From: Microcoleus sp. FACHB-68
GTDB taxonomy: Bacteria > Cyanobacteriota > Cyanobacteriia > Cyanobacteriales > Oscillatoriaceae
Length of the DNA: 64,000 nt
Reading direction: 5' to 3'
Assembly (NCBI RefSeq): GCF_014695715.1
Contig: NZ_JACJOT010000006.1
Span: 903,675-967,674 of the forward strand
Shown: piece after piece, positions 27,475-36,255 of the stretch
How the letters are laid out: every line of letters begins with the position of its first letter
Position numbering within the stretch: position 1 is the first letter of the stretch
Position numbers and translations under genes: made by a program
The notes under the pieces: generated by a model
What the model was told of the DNA's origin: nothing
The model's input: only the letters and a program-made list of their open reading frames with translations
The model's database searches: none

Positions 27475-28017
27475 ATGGAAACTTCTGAACGCAATACAGC
27501 CCCTTATCCCAATATCCCACCCGTCATTGAAACGCATGATAGCGAATATAATGACACGGGCATTCCCAGTACGGTTGCGATTGCTGGACATCCGCTCCAT
27601 CCCGCTATTGTTCTCTTCCCGATCGCGTTTCTCGTTGGGGCGCTGGGAAGCGATCTGGGTTACTGGTTAACAAATGACCCCTTCTGGGCAAGAGCTTCTT
27701 TTTGGCTAATTGGTGTAGGCTTTGCCGCCGGAATTTTAGCAGCAATCACCGGCTTTCTAGACTTCTTTAAAATTAAAAGAGTTCGGGATCGCAGCGCCGG
27801 CTGGATTCACATGGCCTGCAACGTTGTGGTTATGGTGTTATCGCTCGTTAGCTTGGTGCTGCGTATGGGCGACCCAGTTGGTCCAATTATCCCTTGGGGT
27901 CTAGGGATCTCAGTGGTTGTGGCAACATTGTTGGGCATTAGCGGCTGGTTTGGCGGCGAACTGAGTTTCCGGCACAAAATTGGCGTGATTGGAAAGAGTC
28001 GGGAACATCACTCCTAA
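27475..28017 (+). CDS. DUF2231 membrane protein
   Basis: A 180-residue protein with four membrane helices after a 45-residue polar N-terminus. The motif GHPLHPAIVLFPIAFLVGALGSDL is the hallmark of DUF2231; the two histidines could bind metal or heme (inference). Later helices: FWLIGVGFAAGILAAITGFL, MACNVVVMVLSLVSLVLRM and GLGISVVVATLLGISGWFGG. The ATG at 27475 replaces a TTG 60 bases upstream that would add an odd hydrophobic lead. It belongs to the stress-type cluster. Confidence 0.88.
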   Translation: METSERNTAPYPNIPPVIETHDSEYNDTGIPSTVAIAGHPLHPAIVLFPIAFLVGALGSDLGYWLTNDPFWARASFWLIGVGFAAGILAAITGFLDFFKIKRVRDRSAGWIHMACNVVVMVLSLVSLVLRMGDPVGPIIPWGLGISVVVATLLGISGWFGGELSFRHKIGVIGKSREHHS

Positions 28018-28251
28018 TTGACAAGAGGGAGAGCATCCGATTTTTTTAAACTTGTTGGGCGGGCATCTTGCCCGCTTGCCATAATTTCAGGAATTAAGAG
28101 GCTTCCACTGCGATATTTTAACCAATCTGAATAATTCTTCATTTTTTCTTCTTTCTCATTCTGTGGGCTGATGCCCCTGAGTGCCCATCAATTTAATAAT
28201 TAAATTAGATAAAAAGTAATTAAGCATAAAGATCAATTTTTACAGGAGGTA

Positions 28252-28839
28252 ATGATTAATTACCAAAAACAGCAGTTCAAAAAAAATATTGGCTTAGTGG
28301 GGGCAGTTTGTGCCGGCTTGATGCTGGGCGTCGCAGCCATTCCTAGCGCAAGTGTGGCACAGCGAACCTCCCCGCTCAATCCCAACCCAAGTATTTTCAA
28401 TGAACCTCAATTTAGAAACCGGCAGCGCAACCGTCCGATGAACCCTCAGATGGCTCCCGCTGAGCAGCCGGCGGTGCAGCCGCAGCAAACGACAGTCCCA
28501 CTGCCAGAACAGCAAAGATCCCCAATGGCTCGGATCGAGCCGGTGAATGGTCAAGTCAAGATTAAACTGATGAATGTCACAGGAGATCCCGTGACTTATC
28601 AGGTGATTGGAGATACCCAACAGCGAGTGCTCTCCAGCCAGTCTGAAATTACCCTAAGCGATTTAAAAGCACCTGTCACCCTTACCTTCCAACGCCCAAA
28701 TGGGGCGCTCATCCAAGTGATGCCAGAAGTTGCTTCTGAACCGGGTGTGCTGGAAATCACTTTAGATTCAACCACCGATTTAGGGGCTGACAAAAGCGCC
28801 TTAAGGGTAGAAGAAAGTGGCTTGATTTTTGTGAATTAA
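28252..28839 (+). CDS. Secreted hypothetical protein
   Basis: A 195-residue protein with a signal peptide (residues 1-36, hydrophobic GLVGAVCAGLMLGVAAIPSA, cleavage probably after SVA). Then comes a Pro/Gln/Asn-rich linker (38-85) and a C-terminal beta-rich domain (90-195; VNGQVKIKLMNVTGDPVTYQ). Probably exported to the periplasm. CAGGAGGTA is an excellent ribosome site for the ATG at 28252. No named family recognised. Confidence 0.75.
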   Translation: MINYQKQQFKKNIGLVGAVCAGLMLGVAAIPSASVAQRTSPLNPNPSIFNEPQFRNRQRNRPMNPQMAPAEQPAVQPQQTTVPLPEQQRSPMARIEPVNGQVKIKLMNVTGDPVTYQVIGDTQQRVLSSQSEITLSDLKAPVTLTFQRPNGALIQVMPEVASEPGVLEITLDSTTDLGADKSALRVEESGLIFVN

Positions 28840-28854
28840 AAGTCGCTGTTGAAG

Positions 28855-28882
28855 GATGAAGGGTGAAATTTCATTCTTCATC
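28855..28882 (+). terminator. Hairpin after the secreted-protein gene
   Basis: GATGAAG (28855-28861) pairs with CTTCATC (28876-28882), with additional TGAAA/TTTCA pairing inside. It begins 15 bases after the stop codon. The T run is weak. Confidence 0.4.
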
Positions 28883-28952
28883 TTGCTTAGACAACACTGG
28901 CTCAAGCGGGTGCCGGCATCAGATAAATTGAACCCATTTTGGTTTATCATAA

Positions 28953-28999
28953 TAAACGGACAAAAAACTCCGACCCTCGTGTTGTTTTTTGTCCGTTTA
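28953..28999. promoter_or_regulatory. Perfect 16-bp inverted repeat
   Basis: TAAACGGACAAAAAAC (28953-28968) is the exact reverse complement of 28984-28999; the loop is 15 nt. It lies 54 bases before the DUF3891 start. It could be a terminator for the gene before it (read either way), an operator or an RNA hairpin in the leader. Confidence 0.5.
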
Positions 29000-29052
29000 G
29001 CATGAGTGCATAAAAATCCAACAAAATCCCAAAGAGGAGAGAAGAATTAGTC

Positions 29053-29781
29053 GTGATCGTTAACCTTGTTGAAAATGGTTGGGAAGTCATTTACCATCGC
29101 GCCCACGCTTTGTTAGCCGCTCAATTAGCGGGACAGTGGAAAAAATCCGAATCTCCCCCTCGCTTGTACGAAACAATTGCCGCTATTTCCCATCATGACG
29201 ATCTTGAACGCGAATGGGAAGGCAACCAACTTACCGAAGCCGGTGCACCTTTAGACTTTACCCTCGATAAAAAAACGTCTCTTCCAAAACTGAGAGAACT
29301 CACAACAAATTCTCGATATCGGGGGCGGTGGGTGGCAATGCTAATTTCCATGCACACCAGCTTTTTAAATGAAGGCAAACGCGGCGAGTCAGAAGAACTC
29401 GATCAATTTCTTGATGAGCAACTAGAAAACCAAAAGAAATGGCGGAAAGAGTTAAAAATTACCAAAAAAGAAGCTGAAGAAGCTTATGCCTTTTTTCAAT
29501 GGTGCGATCGTCTCTCCCTAATTCTTTGTATGGGTAACTTACCAGCCGGCCAGCGATTTCTAGAAATTAGTAAAGGGCCAGATGGAGAGCGCTACGATAT
29601 TTTGGAAAGAAGTGATGGACTCGTTACTGTTAAACCCTGGCCTTTTGACGCAGAGAAATTTACCGTCAATGTTGAAGCGTCTTCCCTTAATCAAATAAAA
29701 TTCGACAGTAACGACGAACTCAAAGAAGCCTTGCAAACAGCTCCAATTAAAACTTTAGAATGGACATTTGTGAAGTCATAA
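29053..29781 (+). CDS. DUF3891 family protein
   Basis: A 242-residue soluble protein. The sequence IYHRAHALLAAQLAGQWK, then AISHHDDLEREWEG and FFQWCDRLSLILC is characteristic of DUF3891. The conserved His/Asp residues (HRAH, HHDD, CD) resemble an HD-type metal site, so a phosphohydrolase-like activity is possible (inference). GTG start at 29053, with AGAGGAGAGA upstream. It is followed after 90 bases by the formaldehyde operon. Confidence 0.85.
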   Translation: MIVNLVENGWEVIYHRAHALLAAQLAGQWKKSESPPRLYETIAAISHHDDLEREWEGNQLTEAGAPLDFTLDKKTSLPKLRELTTNSRYRGRWVAMLISMHTSFLNEGKRGESEELDQFLDEQLENQKKWRKELKITKKEAEEAYAFFQWCDRLSLILCMGNLPAGQRFLEISKGPDGERYDILERSDGLVTVKPWPFDAEKFTVNVEASSLNQIKFDSNDELKEALQTAPIKTLEWTFVKS

Positions 29782-29871
29782 CCGTTTAAAATTAACTTCA
29801 TTCTCCCTAATCCTATAATTCTATAATCCCGGTTTCTAGCCCACTCGGATTAATTGCCCTCGGAGTTAACT

Positions 29872-30984
29872 ATGGATGTAAAAGCAGCAGTCGCCTTTGA
29901 AGCCGGTAAGCCTTTAAGCCTGGAAACCGTTAAACTAGAACCTCCCAAAGCTGGGGAAGTGCTCGTTGAAATCAAAGCCAGCGGCATCTGCCACACCGAC
30001 GCATACACCCTCTCCGGTGCCGATCCTGAGGGGCTGTTTCCGGCGATTTTGGGACATGAGGGGGCGGGAGTTGTGGTGGAGGTGGGGAAAAATGTCACCA
30101 GTCTTAAACCGGGGGATCACGTCATTCCCCTCTATACCCCAGAGTGCCGGCAATGTGAATATTGTTTAAGTAGAAAAACAAATCTTTGTCAAGCGATTCG
30201 TTTAACCCAAGGCAAAGGGTTAATGCCGGATGGCAGCAGCCGGTTTTCTCTGGACGGACAGATGTTGCATCACTACATGGGAACATCGACCTTTGCTAAC
30301 TATACCGTTTTGCCAGAAATCGCGGTAGCAAAAATTCGAGAAGACGCGCCTTTTGAGAAGGTTTGTTACATTGGCTGCGGCGTAACAACCGGCATTGGTG
30401 CAGTTATTTATACAGCCAAAGTAGAACCGGGATCGAAAGTCATTGTTTTTGGATTGGGTGGCATTGGTTTAAATGTCATTCAAGGCGCAAAAATGGTGGG
30501 TGCAGATATGATTGTGGGCGTTGATCTCAATCCTGAAAAACGTGCAATTGCTGAAAAATTCGGCATGACTCACTTTGTCAATCCCAAAGAAGTTGAGGGA
30601 GATTTAGTTCCCTGTTTGGTTGATTTAACTAAAGGCGGCGCGGATTACACGTTTGAGTGTATCGGCAATGTTAAAGTCATGCGGCAAGCTTTGGAATGCT
30701 GCCATAAAGGTTGGGGCGTGAGTGTGATTATTGGCGTTGCCGGTGCCGGCCAAGAAATTAGCACTCGTCCTTTTCAGTTAGTAACCGGGCGCGTTTGGAA
30801 AGGTTCGGCTTTTGGCGGTGCCAGAGGTCGCACGGATGTGCCTAAAATTGTTGACTGGTACATGGAAGGCAAAATTAATATTGATGACTTGATTACCCAT
30901 GTCATGCCGGTTGATAAAATTAATGAAGGCTTTGAGTTGATGCACAAAGGTGAATCAATTCGCAGTGTTGTTACTTTCTCCTAA
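29872..30984 (+). CDS. frmA: S-(hydroxymethyl)glutathione dehydrogenase / class III alcohol dehydrogenase
   Basis: Zinc-dependent, NAD-linked enzyme of 370 residues that oxidises the glutathione-formaldehyde adduct to S-formylglutathione. Catalytic zinc ligands are Cys40 (GICHTD) and His62 (GHEG); four structural-zinc cysteines lie in [15 protein letters not shown]; the cofactor motif is GLGGIGLNV. The FECIGN and [19 protein letters not shown] segments are class III hallmarks. ATG 29872 follows GGAG; an upstream TTG is less likely. First gene of an operon with the ester cyclase (18-base gap) and S-formylglutathione hydrolase. Confidence 0.96.
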   Translation: MDVKAAVAFEAGKPLSLETVKLEPPKAGEVLVEIKASGICHTDAYTLSGADPEGLFPAILGHEGAGVVVEVGKNVTSLKPGDHVIPLYTPECRQCEYCLSRKTNLCQAIRLTQGKGLMPDGSSRFSLDGQMLHHYMGTSTFANYTVLPEIAVAKIREDAPFEKVCYIGCGVTTGIGAVIYTAKVEPGSKVIVFGLGGIGLNVIQGAKMVGADMIVGVDLNPEKRAIAEKFGMTHFVNPKEVEGDLVPCLVDLTKGGADYTFECIGNVKVMRQALECCHKGWGVSVIIGVAGAGQEISTRPFQLVTGRVWKGSAFGGARGRTDVPKIVDWYMEGKINIDDLITHVMPVDKINEGFELMHKGESIRSVVTFS

Positions 30985-31002
30985 TTAAGCAGGAAGGCTA
31001 TA

Positions 31003-31461
31003 ATGTCGAGCCAAGCTAATATTGAACTCGCCCGCCGGTTTATTGATGAACTTTGGAATCAGCGAAAATATGAAGTTGCCGACGAGCTTTTTTCTGAAGA
31101 TTTTGTCACCCACTCGATTAGCAATGAACCGGCTGCTTGGGAGGGGAAAGGGCCAGAAAGTATGAAAAATCATATCAAGCACTGGTTAGTTGCGGTGCCG
31201 GATATGCAATTCACCGCCCATCATGTTATTGCTGATGAAGGGCACTTTGTGATTCACTGGAGTGCTGCCGGCACCAATTTAAGTCCGTTTATGGGAATTC
31301 CCGCAACCGGAAAACCTGTTAACTTATTGGGAATGACAATTTATCATGTTAAGGATGGAAAGATTGCCTTAAATCAGACAATTGTGGATAGCCTGGGATT
31401 CTTGCAGCAATTGGAAGCATTGCCAGATAATGCCACAATTCTTTCGCAAGCGCGAGAATGA
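31003..31461 (+). CDS. SnoaL-like ester cyclase family protein
   Basis: A 152-residue alpha+beta-barrel protein. The pattern ARRFIDELWNQRKYEVADEL, then VAVPDMQFTAHHVIADEGHFVIHWSAAGTN...GIPATGKPV is that of SnoaL/polyketide-cyclase-like ester cyclases, a fold used by many unrelated enzymes. It is inserted between the two formaldehyde-oxidation genes, with GCAGGAAGG before the ATG, so it is probably co-expressed. A role with glutathione adducts or a related carbonyl is inference. Confidence 0.88.
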   Translation: MSSQANIELARRFIDELWNQRKYEVADELFSEDFVTHSISNEPAAWEGKGPESMKNHIKHWLVAVPDMQFTAHHVIADEGHFVIHWSAAGTNLSPFMGIPATGKPVNLLGMTIYHVKDGKIALNQTIVDSLGFLQQLEALPDNATILSQARE

Positions 31462-31526
31462 AAATTGCCTGAAGTCAAATCGCAATTTTTTCCTCACAAA
31501 TCAAATAACTTAACCTTCAAAAGCGA

Positions 31527-32375
31527 ATGCCTGCCTCTCTTAATCTGATCAGCGAAAACCTTTGTTTCGGCGGAAGCGTTAACTTTTACAGCCACGAATC
31601 AGAAAGCTGTAAGGGTGAAATGCGATTTTCAATTTACTTGCCGCCTCAAGCCAAATCAAAGCCGGTGCCGGTGCTTTATTTCCTATCAGGTTTAACCTGT
31701 ACGGAAGAGAACTTTATGGCAAAAGCCGGCGCACAGAAATATGCAGCCGAACATGGTTTAATGCTGGTTGTCCCGGATACCAGCCCACGCAACACCGGCA
31801 TCCCCGGAGAAGATGATCAATATGATTTAGGCAGCGGCGCTGGCTTTTATCTCGATGCCACAGCCGAACCGTGGCGAGATCGCTACCAAATGTATAGCTA
31901 TGTCGTTCGTGAATTGCCGGCACTCATTGCGGAAAATTTCCCAATAAAACCAGATAAACAAGGCATTTTTGGTCATTCAATGGGCGGGCATGGGGCGTTA
32001 GTTTGTGCTTTGAGAAACCCCGATCTCTACAAATCAGTTTCAGCCTTTGCGCCGATTGCCGCACCCATAAACTCTGAGTGGGGGCAAAAAGTTTTCACCC
32101 ATTATTTAGGCAACGACAGGGAAAGCTGGCTTGCCTATGATGCCACTCAATTGGTAAAAAAAGCCGGTTTTCATAGCCCCATTCTTATCGATCAAGGCAC
32201 CGCCGATCCGTATCTAGCGGGGCAATTGCTACCCCAAGTATTTGAGCAAGCTTGCAAAGAAGCCGGTCAACCTGTGACGTTGCGGATGCAAGAAGGTTAC
32301 AATCACGGTTATTACTTTGTTGCCAGTTTTATTGAAGATCACATTCGCCATCACGCCGCCGCTTTATGCGGATAA
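31527..32375 (+). CDS. fghA: S-formylglutathione hydrolase
   Basis: Cytoplasmic esterase of 282 residues that hydrolyses S-formylglutathione to formate and glutathione, completing the pathway begun by the dehydrogenase at 29872. Nucleophile Ser151 in GHSMGGHGAL, Asp in DQGTADPYL, His in GYNHGYYF. The N-terminal YLPPQ and YFLSGLTCTEENF (oxyanion region) are typical of the esterase D family. Length is standard. No strong ribosome site is seen, consistent with translation from a longer operon message. Confidence 0.95.
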   Translation: MPASLNLISENLCFGGSVNFYSHESESCKGEMRFSIYLPPQAKSKPVPVLYFLSGLTCTEENFMAKAGAQKYAAEHGLMLVVPDTSPRNTGIPGEDDQYDLGSGAGFYLDATAEPWRDRYQMYSYVVRELPALIAENFPIKPDKQGIFGHSMGGHGALVCALRNPDLYKSVSAFAPIAAPINSEWGQKVFTHYLGNDRESWLAYDATQLVKKAGFHSPILIDQGTADPYLAGQLLPQVFEQACKEAGQPVTLRMQEGYNHGYYFVASFIEDHIRHHAAALCG

Positions 32376-32476
32376 GTTTACCAACTTCGGGGTATTTGAA
32401 AAGATTTGTAATAGCCATCCAGGATTCCAATTGCCAGTGCTAGAATGAACCTCAACTTCAAGCCGTGAAGGAAACA

Positions 32477-32896
32477 ATGAAAAAGACCTTGGCAAGTTTG
32501 GGATTGATTTTCGCGGGTTTAGCAAGCTTCGTAGGGGGAAAAGCTGCGAGTGCTTTCCCGTTACAGGAAGGTGTTTACAGAGTTGGATCTCGATATATTC
32601 AGATCGCCCAACAAAATGAGCGAATTTGCTTTAATGGATTTTCAATGAGGGGGGGAACCATTGCTTCTGTTGAACCTCATCCAGATCGTCTTGACTTTTA
32701 TATTATTAACGGACTGGATAATACGGTTTTAACACAGCAAGATATTGATACTTTACTCATTGGCCCTATCAATCGCTTGCTCAAGTATCCTGCGGATTAC
32801 GAGTTTCCTAGAAGCTTAGGTGAGGATCTTCAAGAATGTCTGGATTCTACGGAACCATTCTACAAACAAATCTCTGGCGGGCGGGGTAGCCGGTAG
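32477..32896 (+). CDS. Secreted hypothetical protein (139 aa)
   Basis: Begins MKKTLASLGLIFAGLASFVG, a clear signal peptide with cleavage likely after KAASA (about residue 28). The mature part of about 110 residues has two cysteines (ERICFNG, DLQECLDS) that could form a disulfide, and no recognised domain. AAGGAAAC before the ATG at 32477 decides this start over the GTG 12 bases upstream. Confidence 0.7.
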   Translation: MKKTLASLGLIFAGLASFVGGKAASAFPLQEGVYRVGSRYIQIAQQNERICFNGFSMRGGTIASVEPHPDRLDFYIINGLDNTVLTQQDIDTLLIGPINRLLKYPADYEFPRSLGEDLQECLDSTEPFYKQISGGRGSR

Positions 32897-32979
32897 AAAA
32901 GATTTAAACGTCTTATTTTGACACCGGCACCCCGATCAAAATCGCTATCATGTCAGTGTAGAGAAAAGTTGCACTCGCC

Positions 32980-33360
32980 ATGCTAAAAATTCCTGCGAGG
33001 CTCAAAAAATTTGTAGCGATGGGATTGGCGCTATTGTTGGGATTGGTTATCCTGCAAACATTTAAGCCGGCTCAAGCTCAATCGGGTGCCGATGCCCGCG
33101 TTTCTCGCCTAGAGTCAGAAGTGTATAACCTAAGAGCGCAAATTAGCCGGCTGGAATCCCAAGTTTATCGCCTAAATAACCGCGCCGGTTCCTCCGCATC
33201 GACCTCAACCACACGAGAAATTGAACCCGAACCTGAATATATTCCGCCCCGTGCCGTCCCAGATCCAATGTTTAGCCGGCTTGCAACCTTAGTCATTGAA
33301 CTCAAAGAACGCATTGATGGAATTGACGCTCGACTTACGGATGTAGAAAACAACCAATAA
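32980..33360 (+). CDS. Exported coiled-coil protein (126 aa)
   Basis: Signal peptide or membrane anchor at residues 10-34 (AMGLALLLGLVILQTFKPAQAQ). Heptads follow at 40-68 (VSRLESEVYNLRAQISRLES), then a Ser/Thr/Pro linker (70-92) and a second helical segment (97-125). The layout is like short periplasmic trimeric coiled-coils. No named family; role unknown. Confidence 0.7.
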   Translation: MLKIPARLKKFVAMGLALLLGLVILQTFKPAQAQSGADARVSRLESEVYNLRAQISRLESQVYRLNNRAGSSASTSTTREIEPEPEYIPPRAVPDPMFSRLATLVIELKERIDGIDARLTDVENNQ

Positions 33361-33393
33361 CATCAAATTTTTCATTATTTATCCATCAAAATT

Positions 33394-33427
33394 ATCTGTG
33401 TTTATCTGTGTCCATCTGTGGTTAAAA
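33394..33427 (+). repeat. ATCTGTGT-type dispersed repeat
   Basis: ATCTGTGTTTATCTGTGTCC followed by ATCTGTGGTTAAAAAAA. The same pattern occurs at 36635-36680 (ATCTGCGT...ATCTGCGGTTTAAAAAAA) and, reversed, at 8819-8880. Confidence 0.55.
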
Positions 33428-33472
33428 AAACCTCCAAAACCTTTTTAACCGGCCCCTTATCCCTAGGCATTA

Positions 33473-34534
33473 ATGACAGATTCATCAAACTTTATCATCT
33501 ACGGTGCAACCGGCTACACCGGCACCCTCATCGCTCGATTAGCAGTTGAGCGCGGACTGCGCCCAATTTTAGCTTCACGTAGTGGCGAGAAAGTCAAGCA
33601 ACTCGCAACAGAACTCGGATTAGAGCATCGCGCCTTTTCCCTGGAAGATGAAGCCGCTATCGATACTGCTTTAACGGATATGGCAGTCGTGCTGAACTGT
33701 GCCGGCCCGTTCTCAAAAACCTACCAGCCGATGAGCGCAGGTTGTCTCCGGACAAACACACATTATTTGGATATCACCGGCGAAATAGCAGTTTTCGAGG
33801 CGGCGGCAGCACAAGATACAGGGGCGAAGGCGGCAGGCGTGATGCTGCTTCCCGGTGTTGGGTTCGATGTCGTCCCCTCCGACTGCCTCGCGGCGCACCT
33901 GAAGCAACGCCTGCCGGATGCAACCCATTTGGCGTTAGCGATACAACTGCTGAGCCGGCCTTCACGGGGAACCGCAACCACAATGGTCGAAGGACAGGCA
34001 AAAGGGGGATTCATTAGACGTGCTGGGGCGATTTCCCCAGTTCCCGCCGGCTGGAAAACGCGCACCATCGACTTCGGACGCGGTGCGGCGGAAGCAACCA
34101 CGATTCCTTGGGGAGACGTGTCCACCGCCTATTACAGCACCGGCATCCCCAACATCGAAGTGTATGCGGCTTTAGGGGAATCGATGCGATGGGCAGCAGT
34201 TGCAACCCGTTATCTGGGATGGCTTCTAGGCTTGCCGGTAGTTCAAGATTTCCAAAAAAGCCTGATTCAGAAAATGCCTGCCGGTCCCACCGATGAAGAA
34301 CGAAAACAAGGAATCAGTTTGCTGTGGGGAGAGGTGGAAAACAGTTCGGGCACCAAATGTGTCAGCCGGTTGCAATGTCCTGAAGGCTATACCCTGACTG
34401 CATTAACCGCCTTGGCAGTTGTTGAAAAAGTGTTGGCGGGACAAGTGAAAGCCGGCTTCCAGACGCCCTCTTTAGCCTATGGCGCAGATTTGATCATGGA
34501 AATTGAAGGAGTTGTGCGCGAAGATATAAATTGA
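33473..34534 (+). CDS. Saccharopine-dehydrogenase-like / trans-acting enoyl reductase family protein
   Basis: A 353-residue protein with an N-terminal Rossmann fold (IIYGATGYTGTLIARLAVERG, NAD(P)-binding) and the family segments LNCAGPFSKTYQPM, THYLDITGEIAVFE and LLPGVGFDVVPSDCLAAHL. The family includes mycobacterial trans-acting enoyl reductases and many uncharacterised bacterial proteins; the substrate here is unknown. It is single, with no lipid-synthesis genes next to it. Confidence 0.88.
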   Translation: MTDSSNFIIYGATGYTGTLIARLAVERGLRPILASRSGEKVKQLATELGLEHRAFSLEDEAAIDTALTDMAVVLNCAGPFSKTYQPMSAGCLRTNTHYLDITGEIAVFEAAAAQDTGAKAAGVMLLPGVGFDVVPSDCLAAHLKQRLPDATHLALAIQLLSRPSRGTATTMVEGQAKGGFIRRAGAISPVPAGWKTRTIDFGRGAAEATTIPWGDVSTAYYSTGIPNIEVYAALGESMRWAAVATRYLGWLLGLPVVQDFQKSLIQKMPAGPTDEERKQGISLLWGEVENSSGTKCVSRLQCPEGYTLTALTALAVVEKVLAGQVKAGFQTPSLAYGADLIMEIEGVVREDIN

Positions 34535-34602
34535 CAGCAGGGTTGATTTCCTTGTTATTGTGTCAAAAGACTAGAAACGACTGCAAGTAGAGGAGATAGG
34601 AT

Positions 34603-35445
34603 TTGAAAAGTCAATCTATCAATAGTTGGCCATCAATAATCGCCGGAATTCTAACAGCAGTCATCTTGCTTGTTGGCTTGAGTTCTTTTGTTATCATCAA
34701 CCCCGGTGAAGCAGGAGTGCTCAGCATTTTAGGAAAAGCCCGTGATGGCGCATTATTAGAGGGAATTCATCTCAAACCCCCCTTTGTTTCAAAAGTAGAT
34801 GTTTATGATGTGACGGTGCAAAAATTTGAAGTGCCGGCGCAAAGTTCTACCAAGGATCTTCAGGATCTCTCAGCGAGATTTGCCATAAACTTTCGCCTCG
34901 ATCCTAGTCAAGTAGTTGAGGTGAGAAGGAAACAAGGCTCATTAGAAAATATCGTCTCAAAAATTATTGCCCCCCAAACCCAGGAATCTTTTAAAATTGC
35001 AGCTGCTAGGAGAACAGTTGAAGAAGCAATTACTAAAAGAACTGAATTGAAGACAGACTTTGATAATGCTTTGGGTGAACGATTAGATAAATACGGAATT
35101 ATCATCCTCGATACCAGCGTTGTCGATCTGGCTTTCTCCCCAGAGTTTTCGAGGGCAGTTGAAGAAAAACAAATTGCTGAGCAGCGAGCGCAAAGAGCGG
35201 TTTATGTAGCGCAAGAAGCCCAACAAGAAGCACAAGCCGATATTAACCGCGCTCAAGGTAGAGCTGAAGCTCAAAGACTTTTGGCAGAAACGCTGAAAGC
35301 ACAAGGGGGTCAGTTAGTGCTTCAAAAAGAAGCGATTGAAGCTTGGCGAAACGGCGGTTCTCAGATGCCAAGAGTTTTAGTGATGGATGGAAAATCAAAT
35401 AGCACTGTCCCATTCTTGTTTAACCTGAATAATCAACAGGAGTAG
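34603..35445 (+). CDS. Prohibitin/SPFH-family membrane protein
   Basis: A 280-residue protein. An N-terminal membrane anchor (12-34) is followed by the SPFH/Band 7 domain (NPGEAGVLSILGKARDG through SEEKQIAEQRAQR) and a long helix (190-235, Glu/Gln/Ala-rich) ending with a C-terminal region. Expected to form ring oligomers at the inner or thylakoid membrane, acting in membrane quality control. TTG start at 34603, supported by AGGAG eight bases upstream; no ATG lies near the fold boundary. Confidence 0.9.
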   Translation: MKSQSINSWPSIIAGILTAVILLVGLSSFVIINPGEAGVLSILGKARDGALLEGIHLKPPFVSKVDVYDVTVQKFEVPAQSSTKDLQDLSARFAINFRLDPSQVVEVRRKQGSLENIVSKIIAPQTQESFKIAAARRTVEEAITKRTELKTDFDNALGERLDKYGIIILDTSVVDLAFSPEFSRAVEEKQIAEQRAQRAVYVAQEAQQEAQADINRAQGRAEAQRLLAETLKAQGGQLVLQKEAIEAWRNGGSQMPRVLVMDGKSNSTVPFLFNLNNQQE

Positions 35446-35503
35446 CCGATTAATTAGTCTGACTTTAGGGGCAGGTTTTGTTGTCACTCAATCTGCCCTT
35501 AAT

Positions 35504-36223
35504 ATGGATGCCGGTGTAAAAGTTATCGCCGGCATCCTATCTCTTCACCATGCCCCATCCCCCATCCCCCATGCCCTCTTCAACGTGAGCTACTATCAAC
35601 AACTGTCTAATGTCTTTGAGCTTGACTATCTCAGCAAATTGCAGGGAGAAATTTTAGCCAGTCCCTACTTTGCCGTCAACAATCTCAACCGCGACTTTAT
35701 CGGAACTAAAGGATTTTCACTCGTTTTTCATGGCTCTGGATTAACTGAAGTTGAACAAAAATTTCCTTTCTTTAAACCTTATTTAAAAAAGGCATTGCAG
35801 CCAAATTGTAATGCCTTTTATCTCAATCCTTTACTACTAAAAAATGGCTCCCGCGTCGATCCTCATATTGATCGCAGCCTGCGTTCCTATTGCAAAACAG
35901 TTGAGCCGCCAGCCCTTGTCAGCGTCCTTTATGTGCAAGTACCACCGGCACTCGAAGGCGGAGAACTCGTTCTGCGTAACCACAAGCGCCAAGTCGGGCA
36001 AATTCGCCCTCAATTCAACACTTTGGTTTATTTTCAAGGCAATCTAACCCATTCAGTGAATGAAGTTAAAACTCCCGGAACTCGTCTCAGCCTCGTCTGT
36101 GAACAGTACAGCTTGAGTGAAACTGAACTTCGAGAAATTCCAGAGTTTACACTCGAATCTAGGGCAATTAAGTCAGAGAAAAAAACGGCAAAACGGGGAG
36201 GGCGCACTGCCTCCCGCTATTAA
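35504..36223 (+). CDS. 2OG-Fe(II) oxygenase
   Basis: A 239-residue dioxygenase-like protein. The iron ligands are visible: HxD in DPHIDRSL, distal His in GNLTHSVNEVKTPGTRLSLV, and Arg for 2-oxoglutarate in the same strand. EGGELVLRNHK is the usual jelly-roll strand. This is the prolyl-4-hydroxylase-like type; substrate unknown. The first 27 codons run through the GGGGCAT repeat (HHAPSPIPHALF), so the true start may be the in-frame GTG at 35585. The basic tail (KKTAKRGGRTASRY) is odd. Confidence 0.85.
   Translation: MDAGVKVIAGILSLHHAPSPIPHALFNVSYYQQLSNVFELDYLSKLQGEILASPYFAVNNLNRDFIGTKGFSLVFHGSGLTEVEQKFPFFKPYLKKALQPNCNAFYLNPLLLKNGSRVDPHIDRSLRSYCKTVEPPALVSVLYVQVPPALEGGELVLRNHKRQVGQIRPQFNTLVYFQGNLTHSVNEVKTPGTRLSLVCEQYSLSETELREIPEFTLESRAIKSEKKTAKRGGRTASRY
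35548..35576 (-). repeat. GGGGCAT heptamer repeat, copy 1
   Basis: CCATGCCCCATCCCCCATCC and on, the complement of the GGGGCAT tandem seen at 36445, 49421 and 60121. It lies inside the 5' end of the oxygenase frame. Confidence 0.65.
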
Positions 36224-36255
36224 GTAATAGAACACGAATTCTAAGGAAATATAAG

